Below, piece by piece: positions 27,475 to 36,575 of a stretch of 64,000 nt of DNA. The DNA comes from Butyrivibrio hungatei NK4A153 (GTDB lineage: Bacteria; Bacillota; Clostridia; Lachnospirales; Lachnospiraceae), in the NCBI RefSeq assembly GCF_000424465.1, contig NZ_KE384195.1:62001-126000 (forward strand). The letters are read 5' to 3'. The notes beneath the pieces are model-generated. The model saw nothing but the letters and a program-made list of their open reading frames with translations, did no database searches and was not told where the DNA came from. A program made the translations under genes and the position numbers. How positions within the stretch are numbered: the first letter of the stretch is position 1; every line of letters begins with the position of its first letter.

Positions 27475-30400
27475 TTATTTGCCAAAAATGAACGACCTGA
27501 AGTCGAAATAACTTCCCGGCAAAAAGATAAACGACACATCCCATTTTCCGGTTCTTTTTCCTATAGAAAAAGTTTTTGTCATATAATCGGGACTCTTTGG
27601 AAACTCAAGTATTTCCCGCTCTTCATTTCCGCTCTCTTCATCATAGAAACGAAGATGTATTGTATTGGCACCCTTTATGGCTCTTCCGGTTATATCAATG
27701 CAGGTTGCTCCTTCGTCTCCGAAATCAAGAACGCCAAATCCCACGGTGACATTGTTTCCGATGCCCTGAACAATATCATTTAACCTAAGGAAGCTGTCGC
27801 CATAGATTGAATCTGCATCCGGTGCGATTATTTCCGTATAAGTCCTAAGCTCTTTTTCGGTGCCGTCTGCGACAAAATCTCCGATTCCTTCAGCCGTGAA
27901 ATCAAGCTCCGAGACTACTTTCGCCGAATCAGCGCCGTTGTAAGCTTCGCACCTCAGTTTAAAACAGCCGTCCGAAACTGCCGTGATCTCTGCTCTAATG
28001 CCATCCACGCTTACTGTTGCAAGCTTTGTTTCTTTTCCTTTTCTGTTGAGCACACTGAATTTAAGATCCTGCGCAGATGCACTTGCAGGGAAGATTTTCG
28101 CCGTAACAACAGTTGTCTTCACATCAGGACTTAAATTCTGTCCCCTTTCGGAAAAGAGCTTGATAGCCCTAATATCTGTCTTTTGCGACAGCTCCGCATC
28201 AACCTTAACAGGCGCACCTTCCTTGTCTGCCTTTACAATCGCAAGAAGTTTTCCGCCAAAAAGTCTTCCGGTATCGGATTGGTATCTGTCATAATCGGTA
28301 CTGTCACCGTTATCAAGCCCGATCAGCTTTCCGCCTTTTACAGAAACATGCACATAATTATTTGCATTTTCTACAGGATTGCCGTCAGCATCAAAAGCAC
28401 TTATCTCCGCAAAAACAAGATCGCCGAATGTATTCTCCGCATCTGCCTTTATTTTGAGCGAAGAAACATCTCCGAAGGATTTCCTTTCATCCCTTGCGAT
28501 TATGTTGCCCACCTCATCATATGCCACTGCTTCAAGCGTTCCCATTTCATATATCACACTGTAATCAGCCATGATATGATTTCCGCTTCCGGGTTTATTG
28601 CTAAGTTCCTGTGCGCCAAGGCTCTTTCCGTTTAAAAACAGCTCCACCTTGCAGCAATTGCTCGCCACCCTGACATCAATGCGCTGACCTTCGTTAAAAT
28701 CCCAGTACGGAAATACATGTACAAAAGGATTCTTCTCACAGCTCACCCACGCCGATTTCCATACATAATAAGCATCCTTGTTAAATCCCGCAGTATCAAC
28801 AAGTCCAAAGTATGAATTCTTGGTCTGATAAGGCGTAGGCTCGCCGATATAGTCATAACCCGTCCAGACAAACTGACCAAGTGAGTACTTTATATCCCTG
28901 TCATTGCAGATTGCATACTCAAAGCTCTCAGCACCCCAGCCGGTCGTACTGTTTCCAAGAGACGAGCACTGAAGATCCGTATCCATCAATATCTTTTCAC
29001 CAAGCGGGAAATGATATACGTTTCTGCTCTGAACCAGAGAACAAGTCTCACTTCCGTATATTATCCAGTCGGGATGCTTCTCGTGATGTTTCTCATACAG
29101 TCTCTCTGCATAGTTATAGCCTACAACTTCCAGCTCATCTGCACATTTCTGGGCGTTTTCCCACGGCATATAATTAGAACCCGATGTAACAAGGGCATTC
29201 TTTAAAGGATCAAATTTTCTGACGAGCCCTCTGAGCTCTTTTGTTATCTCCATACCGCGCTCTGACGCATGAGTGTCATATATTTCATTTCCGATACTCC
29301 ACATGAGAACACTCACATGGTTTCTGTCGCGCTTTACCCAGCTCTCCGCATCTTTCTCATGCCACTCTTCCCAGAACTGTGCATAGTCGTACTCGGTCTT
29401 TGCTTTCTCCCACATATCAAATGCTTCCGAAATGACAAAAAAGCCCATCTCGTCTGCAAGATCAAGAAGTTCCGGAGCATATACATTGTGTGTAAGCCTG
29501 ATCGCATTTACACCAAGTTCCTTAAATTGGCATAGTCGTCTTCTCATCGCATTTTTATTAAAAGCAACTCCGAGAGCGCCCAGATCGTGGTGTATGCAAA
29601 CGCCTTGAAGCTTGGTATGCTCTCCGTTTACAAAAAAGCCTTCCGCCGAATCGAGCTTTAAATCTTTAAAGCCGATATTGATTTTTTTCTTCTGAATACA
29701 CCTTCCATCTATCGATAATATAACTTCAAGTTTATAAAGGTTAGGATTCTCAGGGCTCCATAATTTGGGATTTTTTATGGAAAAAGAAATCTCTTTTTCG
29801 CCGATTGAATCTATCTGTTTAGACAATGCACACGTTTTATCTTCGGCGCCTACATTCCCCCGTCCGAACGACTCAACTTCACCGTCTGCCTGTCCGAATA
29901 AGTCAACTTCACTGTTTTCCGATCCGATTAAATCAACTTCTCTGTTTTCATCATCAAATAACCTATACAGCACTTCTGCTTTTCCGGCCTTTGTTCCCAA
30001 AATTTCCGCCTGTAATGTAAGTTTGTAGTCTTTTCCCATTTTCTTGGAATGAACATAAATGCCATTCTCCGGTATATATGTGTCATTAAGCTCATCTATC
30101 CATATATTTCTGTAAATACCGGCGCCAGAGTACCATCTGGAGCTTGGATACCTGCATCTAACACCTACATATATATCATTCTCGCCTTTTTTCACATAAT
30201 CGGAGACATCAAGCACAAACTGCGTATATCCATTCTTCCACTCTCCGGCTTCCTGACCGTTTATGTACACGATGCTGTCCATGTAGATGCCGTCAAATAT
30301 AAGAAATGTCTTTTTATCCGGCTCCGAAACTTCAAATCTATTGCAATACCATCCGGTATTGGTAGCATACAGATTATGTGGATCCTCGATCATCCAATCA

Positions 30401-30510
30401 TGCGGAATCAATACATCTGTAAATTTATCCGCACTCTTTACTGCAGTCTCGTATCCGGTGCCATATTCAGACTTCCAAAACTTCCAGCCATCGTTAAAGA
30501 GTCTCTTCAT
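27475..30510 (-). CDS. Glycoside hydrolase family 2 (beta-galactosidase-like)
   Basis: At 1011 residues it has the GH2 plan: sugar-binding domain (1-150), immunoglobulin-like domain (150-290), TIM-barrel (290-600) and C-terminal beta domains. The acid/base is Glu409 in WSIGNEI and the nucleophile is Glu488 in IIYGSET. No signal peptide is present, so it acts on imported oligosaccharides. Activity on beta-galactosides or beta-glucuronides cannot be separated by eye. Residues 191-220 hold three copies of a ten-residue repeat. The GAGAC ribosome site and ATG agree. It has its own transcription unit. Confidence 0.9.
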   Translation of the reverse strand: MKRLFNDGWKFWKSEYGTGYETAVKSADKFTDVLIPHDWMIEDPHNLYATNTGWYCNRFEVSEPDKKTFLIFDGIYMDSIVYINGQEAGEWKNGYTQFVLDVSDYVKKGENDIYVGVRCRYPSSRWYSGAGIYRNIWIDELNDTYIPENGIYVHSKKMGKDYKLTLQAEILGTKAGKAEVLYRLFDDENREVDLIGSENSEVDLFGQADGEVESFGRGNVGAEDKTCALSKQIDSIGEKEISFSIKNPKLWSPENPNLYKLEVILSIDGRCIQKKKINIGFKDLKLDSAEGFFVNGEHTKLQGVCIHHDLGALGVAFNKNAMRRRLCQFKELGVNAIRLTHNVYAPELLDLADEMGFFVISEAFDMWEKAKTEYDYAQFWEEWHEKDAESWVKRDRNHVSVLMWSIGNEIYDTHASERGMEITKELRGLVRKFDPLKNALVTSGSNYMPWENAQKCADELEVVGYNYAERLYEKHHEKHPDWIIYGSETCSLVQSRNVYHFPLGEKILMDTDLQCSSLGNSTTGWGAESFEYAICNDRDIKYSLGQFVWTGYDYIGEPTPYQTKNSYFGLVDTAGFNKDAYYVWKSAWVSCEKNPFVHVFPYWDFNEGQRIDVRVASNCCKVELFLNGKSLGAQELSNKPGSGNHIMADYSVIYEMGTLEAVAYDEVGNIIARDERKSFGDVSSLKIKADAENTFGDLVFAEISAFDADGNPVENANNYVHVSVKGGKLIGLDNGDSTDYDRYQSDTGRLFGGKLLAIVKADKEGAPVKVDAELSQKTDIRAIKLFSERGQNLSPDVKTTVVTAKIFPASASAQDLKFSVLNRKGKETKLATVSVDGIRAEITAVSDGCFKLRCEAYNGADSAKVVSELDFTAEGIGDFVADGTEKELRTYTEIIAPDADSIYGDSFLRLNDIVQGIGNNVTVGFGVLDFGDEGATCIDITGRAIKGANTIHLRFYDEESGNEEREILEFPKSPDYMTKTFSIGKRTGKWDVSFIFLPGSYFDFRSFIFGK
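29851..29940 (-). repeat. In-frame 30-bp minisatellite (three copies) in the GH2 gene
   Basis: Units EVDLIGSENS, EVDLFGQADG and EVESFGRGNV (residues 191-220) repeat exactly every ten residues in the immunoglobulin-like domain. They look like a slippage-generated surface insertion between two beta-strands. Confidence 0.8.
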
Positions 30511-30628
30511 ACACTTGTCTCCTTTTATCCAAAAAACGTAATTCGTCGATCATTTAATCATACACTAAGTATAACTTTTTTTCGACCTTAATTGTGCTGA
30601 CACGCTATGGATGCGACTCTTTATTCTC

Positions 30629-31213
30629 TCAGATATATCCCATACCGGATTTTATGACGTTTGTCTTCTCTTCTCCTATAAGTCTGTCAAGTAGCTCAAA
30701 TGCAACCTGCGGAGCAGTCTGCTGGCAGTACGATGTTATGATATTGTCGTCGATCACGACAGGTTCATTTATCACAGTCACACCGAATCCCGCGAGTTTC
30801 TTCTGCCTGTAAGCATCACACAGATGATATGTTGTACCTTTTCTTCCCGCAAGTGCGCCGCTCTTTCCTATAGGAAGTGCACCGACGCAAACACTCGCGA
30901 TGGTCTTCTTTCTATCATTGAACTTACGAATAAGTTCAAGAAATCTCTCATCATAAGCTTCTTCAAAAAAACCGTAATTATGATCCCCGCCCGGAATTGC
31001 GAGCGCATCATAATCACTTACATCTATCTCGTTTATCAGCTTATCAACTTTTATCTGCGTTCCCCAAAATGCGCTTGAAACCTCACGTTCATATCCACAT
31101 ATCTCAAGCTCAATATCATATCCATACTCGCTCTTTGCCCAGCCCGCCACATCGTAAAACGGTGCAAACTCAAGCATTTCAAAGCCCTTACAACAAAACA
31201 GTAATATTTTCAT
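30629..31213 (-). CDS. DJ-1/PfpI family protein
   Basis: The 194-residue protein has the DJ-1/PfpI class I glutamine amidotransferase-like fold: MKILLFCCKGFE at the start, the LAIPGGDH segment and the nucleophile-elbow cysteine in IASVCVGALPIG. The family includes protein or metabolite deglycases, chaperones and peptidases, so the role here is open. It shares the strand with a TIGR04076-type gene 12 bp upstream. Confidence 0.88.
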   Translation of the reverse strand: MKILLFCCKGFEMLEFAPFYDVAGWAKSEYGYDIELEICGYEREVSSAFWGTQIKVDKLINEIDVSDYDALAIPGGDHNYGFFEEAYDERFLELIRKFNDRKKTIASVCVGALPIGKSGALAGRKGTTYHLCDAYRQKKLAGFGVTVINEPVVIDDNIITSYCQQTAPQVAFELLDRLIGEEKTNVIKSGMGYI

Positions 31214-31225
31214 CTTTCGCTCCTG

Positions 31226-31537
31226 TCAATCTGTAACTTGTTCCAGCTTGAAAACTACAGGCCTTGTACCGTCTGTGCAGCATAAAACCTTTGTTTTGGG
31301 ATTCTTATACCAATCGCTGATTATATTATTTCCACTCATCAAAGCACATAACGAAGAATAAATATCAAGCCATGCAACAGGGCAAAAACCTTCCGGCATT
31401 ACAGCTCCGCCTTCATAATAAAACTCATTTCCAACTTCAAGCACAGGACATGCGCCTGCTTCTTTTCCATCTACTAAATACTCTTCGGCAAGATCCCCGT
31501 AAAACTCTTTCCTGATCACAGTAATTTTTACTCTCAT
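31226..31537 (-). CDS. TIGR04076 family protein
   Basis: At 103 residues it matches TIGR04076 in layout: VKITVIRKEFYGDLAEEY at the start, CPVLEVGNEF, a central GFCPVAW and a CCTDGTRPVVFKLE end. Conserved cysteines suggest redox or metal roles, but the family has no assigned function. Short spacing to the DJ-1 gene suggests one operon. Confidence 0.8.
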   Translation of the reverse strand: MRVKITVIRKEFYGDLAEEYLVDGKEAGACPVLEVGNEFYYEGGAVMPEGFCPVAWLDIYSSLCALMSGNNIISDWYKNPKTKVLCCTDGTRPVVFKLEQVTD

Positions 31538-31590
31538 ACCTAAAAAATTTCTCCTCCGTTACCACATATACCTGAAAACTTTCTCTCTCG

Positions 31591-32307
31591 TTACCACATC
31601 CAGAATATTGTTCCTTCAGACTTGGTTAAGCCAAGTTTTTTCTGAAGTTCAAGTGATGCTGTGTTGTCAACGACAACTTGTCCGAAAGGAATATACCCCT
31701 TTTCGAGAGTTCTTCGTATCATCTCTATCTCAAGAGCTGTGCCGTACCCCTTTCTTCTGTGTTCCTGTAACACCTGTAAGAGTCCAACACTACCTTCCAT
31801 GTGCTCTCCTATAAATCCGACAGGACTACTGTTCTCATACCCCATAACGATATTGCCACGCTCAATAAGCTCTTTCAGCTCTTCTTTACTCACAAGGCCA
31901 TACTCTCTTGAAATAAGAGGAAAATCTTCCATTGTTGCCGTTTTGTATTCGAGCACATCATCCGCTTTAGGTGGCTCTTTTGATAAGAACGCCATCTGAT
32001 AACACTCCATGATATTCTCATAACCAAACTTATCAGCAACACTCCTGCCAAGCTCCGCGCTGGATATCATTATAAGAGGCTTTGTTTCACCATTATTTTG
32101 CTTCGTTTCACCAATATTTTGCTTTGCATCATCAATGTTTTGCTTCAAAATCTCCATTCCTTTTGAAACATCATCGCAGGCCAGCATTAGAGCCTTGCTT
32201 CTCGTATCCTTAAGCAGTATTGCGTCATCTGTCTTTTCAATTATCTGTGCCGTTCCGCGCTTTATAACGCGATCTATATTCAAGTTTTCAATTGCAGTTA
32301 AATCCAC
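31591..32307 (-). CDS. GNAT-family N-acetyltransferase with N-terminal domain
   Basis: The C-terminal half (about 110-238) is a GNAT fold, with the acetyl-CoA-binding RRKGYGTALE segment and a final VVDNTASLELQKKLGL. The N-terminal 50 residues form a small domain. Residues 55-75 are three seven-residue repeats (KQNIDDA, KQNIGET, KQNNGET). The acceptor substrate is unknown. The gene precedes the TIGR04076 gene by 53 bp in the same direction. Confidence 0.88.
   Translation of the reverse strand: MDLTAIENLNIDRVIKRGTAQIIEKTDDAILLKDTRSKALMLACDDVSKGMEILKQNIDDAKQNIGETKQNNGETKPLIMISSAELGRSVADKFGYENIMECYQMAFLSKEPPKADDVLEYKTATMEDFPLISREYGLVSKEELKELIERGNIVMGYENSSPVGFIGEHMEGSVGLLQVLQEHRRKGYGTALEIEMIRRTLEKGYIPFGQVVVDNTASLELQKKLGLTKSEGTIFWMW
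32083..32145 (-). repeat. In-frame 21-bp minisatellite (three copies) in the GNAT gene
   Basis: Three 21-bp units encode KQNIDDA, KQNIGET and KQNNGET (residues 55-75), directly before the acetyltransferase domain. The exact seven-residue period suggests slippage or a short coiled-coil linker. Confidence 0.75.
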
Positions 32308-32399
32308 ACGTCAATCCCCTTTTACTTTACTCGTATAATTTCAATTCTTTTATAGCACTCAAAAAAGCCTCTTCATCCTATCTAGAAGCACTTTAGCAA

Positions 32400-35300
32400 T
32401 CACACTTCTGCTTCATGAGCATTAATCCATTTTTTCATCTCTGCTTCAAACTCGTAATCACTTCTATTTTCTACAGCCTTTATTATGCTTGGTGTAATCA
32501 TATCATCCTGTATTTCTTTGATAACATGCCAGTTCTCTTTAATTGCTTTTATAATAAACTCATCACTGACTATTTCAGCAGGTACTTTCTTAAAATAACT
32601 TCGATTTTTACTTATAGCTGCCAAGTATACTTCTTCATTAAGATAACTTTCTGGAACTTCTTTTAAATTTTTTAATGACAATCGAACAGTATTTGCATAA
32701 TACCTACTTGTTCTATATTCTTCAGGAACTATCTCTGGCTCATACAATCCCATTTTTTCATATACTTCCTGTGTTATTTGCGACTTATCCAGATACTTAA
32801 AACAATCAGGTAGCGTTTCGTTTATAACAAAAGTTCCGATGTATTCTTTAGGAATTGATAAAAAGAGTAAGCCTTTTCGGATATAGCACAAAATAGTTTC
32901 CCAATAGTCCTCAGAACATATTATGGTCTTCCAGTTCTCTCTCGGAATCAAGTTCAGATAATCAAGAACTACCTCATCCGAGTAATCACTCCATTTTTTC
33001 CATGAATCACAAGGCGTATTTAATATCGCAGACTCAAAAAGATCAATCCTTATGCCTGCCATGCATACTTCAGGGGTTCTAAATTTTTCCGGTACGATGC
33101 TTAATAATTTCGAATTTCCCGCAACTGCCCACAGGCATGTTCCAAGATCAGTATTGCCATCTCTATATGCAACATCATCATTTAATTGATTAATAGCCTC
33201 TTCCATACGCGAAGCATATTTCTTCTCACCCAAACATGCATTTACATCAAGTTTCTTCGGGAAAACAGTTCTTTTAATCTTTTTTACCTGCTCTATGCTT
33301 TTATACTCTATAAAAGACTCATTCCAATCTCTAAGAACATTGTTGGTAAATAGTCGTTCAATATTCTTTATTTTTCTTGAAAGTCCATATAAGCTATATT
33401 CTGACGTATCAACGGAATTTATTTCTTTATCTTCAGATATTCCATTGTAAATAGCTAAAGGCTTAAGACATTCCTCTTTTTCTTGTTTATAAGTGCTTAA
33501 AGCCTTCTTATTTTCAGTAGTAGAAAGATATCCTTCAAACGAGTCATATTCTTTAACCATTCCAAAATAAGGTGAATAATAAATTGTAATTGTTCCATCA
33601 GGATTTAGCATGATATGATTATAAAAATCTAAATCGATTATCGCTCCATGTATTGTTCCATCTAATCCCAAACGTTTTACAGCCGCGGATATCTTCTCTT
33701 CCGCAGCTCTATAAGGCAGTAACGATAACATATACCTATAGACAACAACCGTAAAATTCTGATAAAAATACTGTATATCTGAACAATGGCTAATTTTTTT
33801 GCATTTCGAACCATAGCATATATATGCACCATTATTTTCATCCATAATAAAAAAGCCATAAAACCCGCTCTTCTTTATCATATAGAACTTTGCCTGGTTC
33901 TTCTTGAGCTGTTTTTTTATTAAAGATACACTGTCTGATCCTTCTCCACAATACTGTAAGAATAAAATATACCTATCTGGAGTAATCTCATATGCTCCAT
34001 CTCCATATTGAATAAACGGATTGGCAACAGTGCCGTTAAGAACTTTCTTTAATACAATTTTTGCCTTTTCTTTATATCCAACTTGGTTATTTGCATACAA
34101 ATGGTATCCATCTTTAACATAAAGCTCATTTCTATGATTGTGCCCATTAAAATACAGGCAATTTTTTTTCATACTTTTCTTATAATCCGGCATCCAACAA
34201 TGTAACGGATAATGCGTTAGAACTATGATAGGCGCCCCAGCCGTAATAGGATTATTCAATGCCCTTTCATATACTGATAAAAAAATCTCTGACTGGTGTA
34301 TTTCCTCTTTTCTAGATAACGAACGAGGTCCAATTATATGCTCGCAATTATAGTATTCTTCATACTTTGCAAAGCCGGTCCCTCCAACCAACATAATATT
34401 ATCCTTTCGCAAATCTCCAAGTTTCACGACTTTATATTCGTTTGTTAATAGCGTGATACCTATAGATTCAAACATTCTTCTATACGCCAAATCAGCCTCA
34501 TCTATCATATCAAATTCTGAATACTCGTGATTTCCCATAACTGCGAATATGGGAACATGACTATTCTTATTAAGCTTCTTGCATGAATCAACAAACAATG
34601 TATAAAAACGAGTAGATAAATCAAGCGTATTTGCGATATCTCCACCAAATACAACCAAATAATCACCTTTATTATTTTTAATTCTATTTTTTAAATCCGA
34701 AGGCATAATCGAACTTACTATATCTTGTAGTGATGATAACCTATCATCATCTTTCAAATGCCATTCTAAATGAATATCTGTTATATAATAAATCGCGCAT
34801 AATCCAACTAACTGTGCTTTTGAAAAAGCCTCTTCGTGAACATACTTATTTAGTTCCGCAGGTAAATTCTTTTCAACCTTTATCAAATCAGTAGAATAAC
34901 TCTGTGATATCTCAACTTCCTTGACATAACTATCCTCATTGTCCCGTAACTCTGCAAACAAGCCATAATAATAAGTACTTATAGTCTTGGCTTTATCCTC
35001 TTTCTCTTCTGAATATGGCCATACACATTTATTATTTCCGTAAATATCAAAATGCTCCGCTAACTCTTTTACTCTATCTGTATTTTCTCCCTCAGCGTTC
35101 TCATATGATACCGCTGTATCAAAGGAATAACCAATATATTTTTCAGCAACGCTTTTAAAAGTAGCATCATTTATAGCAGATACATCTAATACCTTTTCTT
35201 CCTGATCATACAAAGAATAAATTCCAAGACGTTCTGGCTCAAAATCATTATCATGTTTGCAGATAATATACATAACGATAAGCGACATAACAAACTCATC

Positions 35301-35735
35301 ATCAAGATTATAGGGACCTGTATTTCCCTCAAAAAGCCATAACGTATCATTGATCAAATAAAATTCATAAACAAAAGATACATCATAATACTTACTTTTA
35401 TAATCATCACTTTCCGAGATTATTCTATTCCATCCTGCTTTGCTAACATATCTATTCGATGGAATTTCCCCATACTTGTTTTGAAAAGCGTCCAATCCGC
35501 TTATAACATATTTTGCAAATTTCTTTTGAACGATATCACAATCATTAAAACGAAAAGCATTCTCTTTACGATAATCACAATAGATATCTTTCAATAACGC
35601 GGATGTTATTTCTTCATTCTTTATAAAATCCCTTCCTTTTTGCACCAAGCATAACTTACTAACAAGTTTTCGAGCTCTTTGCCGATTATACTTATTTTCA
35701 CTTTTCTCATTAACAACATCCCAAATAGTTAGCAT
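32400..35735 (-). CDS. Large multidomain metallophosphoesterase with DUF4116-like repeats, unknown function
   Basis: TAGGAGG nine bases upstream selects the ATG at 35735, giving 1111 residues. Residues 1-310 match no family I recognise. The central metallophosphoesterase core is complete: TDIH (Asp320, His322), GGD (366), GNHE (401-404), THYP (His508) and GHNH (531-534). Residues about 550-880 are unassigned. The C-terminal 220 residues hold repeats with VPEKFRTPEV, VPESYLNEEV and VPAEIVSDEF, like DUF4116. No signal peptide is seen. The region is AT-rich compared with neighbours and flanked by a repeat-filled gap, which suggests acquisition. A defence or RNA/nucleotide-processing role is possible but unproven. 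Confidence 0.85.
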   Translation of the reverse strand: MLTIWDVVNEKSENKYNRQRARKLVSKLCLVQKGRDFIKNEEITSALLKDIYCDYRKENAFRFNDCDIVQKKFAKYVISGLDAFQNKYGEIPSNRYVSKAGWNRIISESDDYKSKYYDVSFVYEFYLINDTLWLFEGNTGPYNLDDEFVMSLIVMYIICKHDNDFEPERLGIYSLYDQEEKVLDVSAINDATFKSVAEKYIGYSFDTAVSYENAEGENTDRVKELAEHFDIYGNNKCVWPYSEEKEDKAKTISTYYYGLFAELRDNEDSYVKEVEISQSYSTDLIKVEKNLPAELNKYVHEEAFSKAQLVGLCAIYYITDIHLEWHLKDDDRLSSLQDIVSSIMPSDLKNRIKNNKGDYLVVFGGDIANTLDLSTRFYTLFVDSCKKLNKNSHVPIFAVMGNHEYSEFDMIDEADLAYRRMFESIGITLLTNEYKVVKLGDLRKDNIMLVGGTGFAKYEEYYNCEHIIGPRSLSRKEEIHQSEIFLSVYERALNNPITAGAPIIVLTHYPLHCWMPDYKKSMKKNCLYFNGHNHRNELYVKDGYHLYANNQVGYKEKAKIVLKKVLNGTVANPFIQYGDGAYEITPDRYILFLQYCGEGSDSVSLIKKQLKKNQAKFYMIKKSGFYGFFIMDENNGAYICYGSKCKKISHCSDIQYFYQNFTVVVYRYMLSLLPYRAAEEKISAAVKRLGLDGTIHGAIIDLDFYNHIMLNPDGTITIYYSPYFGMVKEYDSFEGYLSTTENKKALSTYKQEKEECLKPLAIYNGISEDKEINSVDTSEYSLYGLSRKIKNIERLFTNNVLRDWNESFIEYKSIEQVKKIKRTVFPKKLDVNACLGEKKYASRMEEAINQLNDDVAYRDGNTDLGTCLWAVAGNSKLLSIVPEKFRTPEVCMAGIRIDLFESAILNTPCDSWKKWSDYSDEVVLDYLNLIPRENWKTIICSEDYWETILCYIRKGLLFLSIPKEYIGTFVINETLPDCFKYLDKSQITQEVYEKMGLYEPEIVPEEYRTSRYYANTVRLSLKNLKEVPESYLNEEVYLAAISKNRSYFKKVPAEIVSDEFIIKAIKENWHVIKEIQDDMITPSIIKAVENRSDYEFEAEMKKWINAHEAEV

Positions 35736-36159
35736 AGTAAAAAGCCTCCTACTATATGACATATCACTTGATTCCAAAAAAGAGCCCTTGCACAAAAGCT
35801 CCTAATATCATTAAATTACCTTATTCCATTGTTTTTCAAATTAGATGTATGTGACTCAATTATGTTAAAAATGTATCTTGCAACATGCTTTAGTTAATAT
35901 GGCAACAAACACGAAAAGAATCTGGCTTTTCTTCATATTCTGTATCACCACTTCATAGAAAGAACACTAATATTCACTATTATTTTATCATAATATCATT
36001 CTTATTTTACTTAATCATATGCATTCTACGCCAACGCATGGTCATTAGCATCATCATCCAGAATTTGCTGTATGCAAGTGGCATCATGCTGCTATATAGG
36101 AAGTTCATTTTAGTATTATCGTTCTGCTACTTCTTGTAAAATAAACTACCTCTTTCATT

Positions 36160-36214
36160 AGCTGTTGAATAGTGGCAGACTCTATCATTGTTGTTCTGCC
36201 ACTATTCAACAGCT
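36160..36214. repeat. Perfect 20-bp inverted repeat
   Basis: Arms 36160-36179 and 36195-36214 are perfect complements around a 15-base loop. The arms are not AT-rich and no T run follows, so a plain terminator is unlikely. It sits about 40 bp from the tandem hairpin array. Confidence 0.85.
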
Positions 36215-36252
36215 CCAAATCTTTGTTCCACCCGGATTCTTATAGAAAACAG

Positions 36253-36444
36253 AAAAAGTGACTAAATCGTTTCAAAGTTCTTCATTTAGTCACTCTTTAC
36301 ACAAAAAATTCCTGAATAAAGCAGAAAAAAGTGACTAAATTGCTCCAAAGTTCTTCATTTAGTCACTCTTCACACAAAAGATCTTAAAAACAGAGCTAAA
36401 AAAGTGACTAAATCAGCATCTTCTGCTGTTTTTAGTCACTTTTC
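36253..36444. repeat. Tandem array of three 73-bp hairpin units
   Basis: Each unit starts AAAAAGTGACTAAAT and ends in its complement ATTTAGTCACT, or TTTTTAGTCACT in unit 3. The GTGAC motifs lie at 36258, 36331 and 36404, an exact 73-bp period. Units 1 and 2 also share loop and spacer sequence; unit 3 has a different loop. The unit nearest ptsI could terminate the ptsI transcript, but one terminator would suffice. Confidence 0.85.
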
Positions 36445-36575
36445 TCTCCGTAAATATATCTCTTAAATACCCTTTATCAAATACCGTCTCTACAATCGAG
36501 AAATGTTCTCTACTTAAATACCTTCTATAATTCAGAAGCGGCATTCTCTGCTTAAACACATTCTCTTTAACGTCT

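Larger units (their letters stand above)
35736..36575. other. 840-bp gene-free, AT-rich gap with hairpin arrays
   Basis: No credible coding frame is seen on either strand between the phosphoesterase start and the ptsI stop. The left 420 bp hold only AT-rich sequence and a small hairpin near 35917-35936. The right half carries a perfect long hairpin and a three-unit tandem hairpin array, listed separately. Confidence 0.7.

Noticed and set aside
36253..36444. CRISPR array
   Set aside because: Only three units, long palindromes, related spacers and no cas genes; period is near 73 bp but spacers are not unique.
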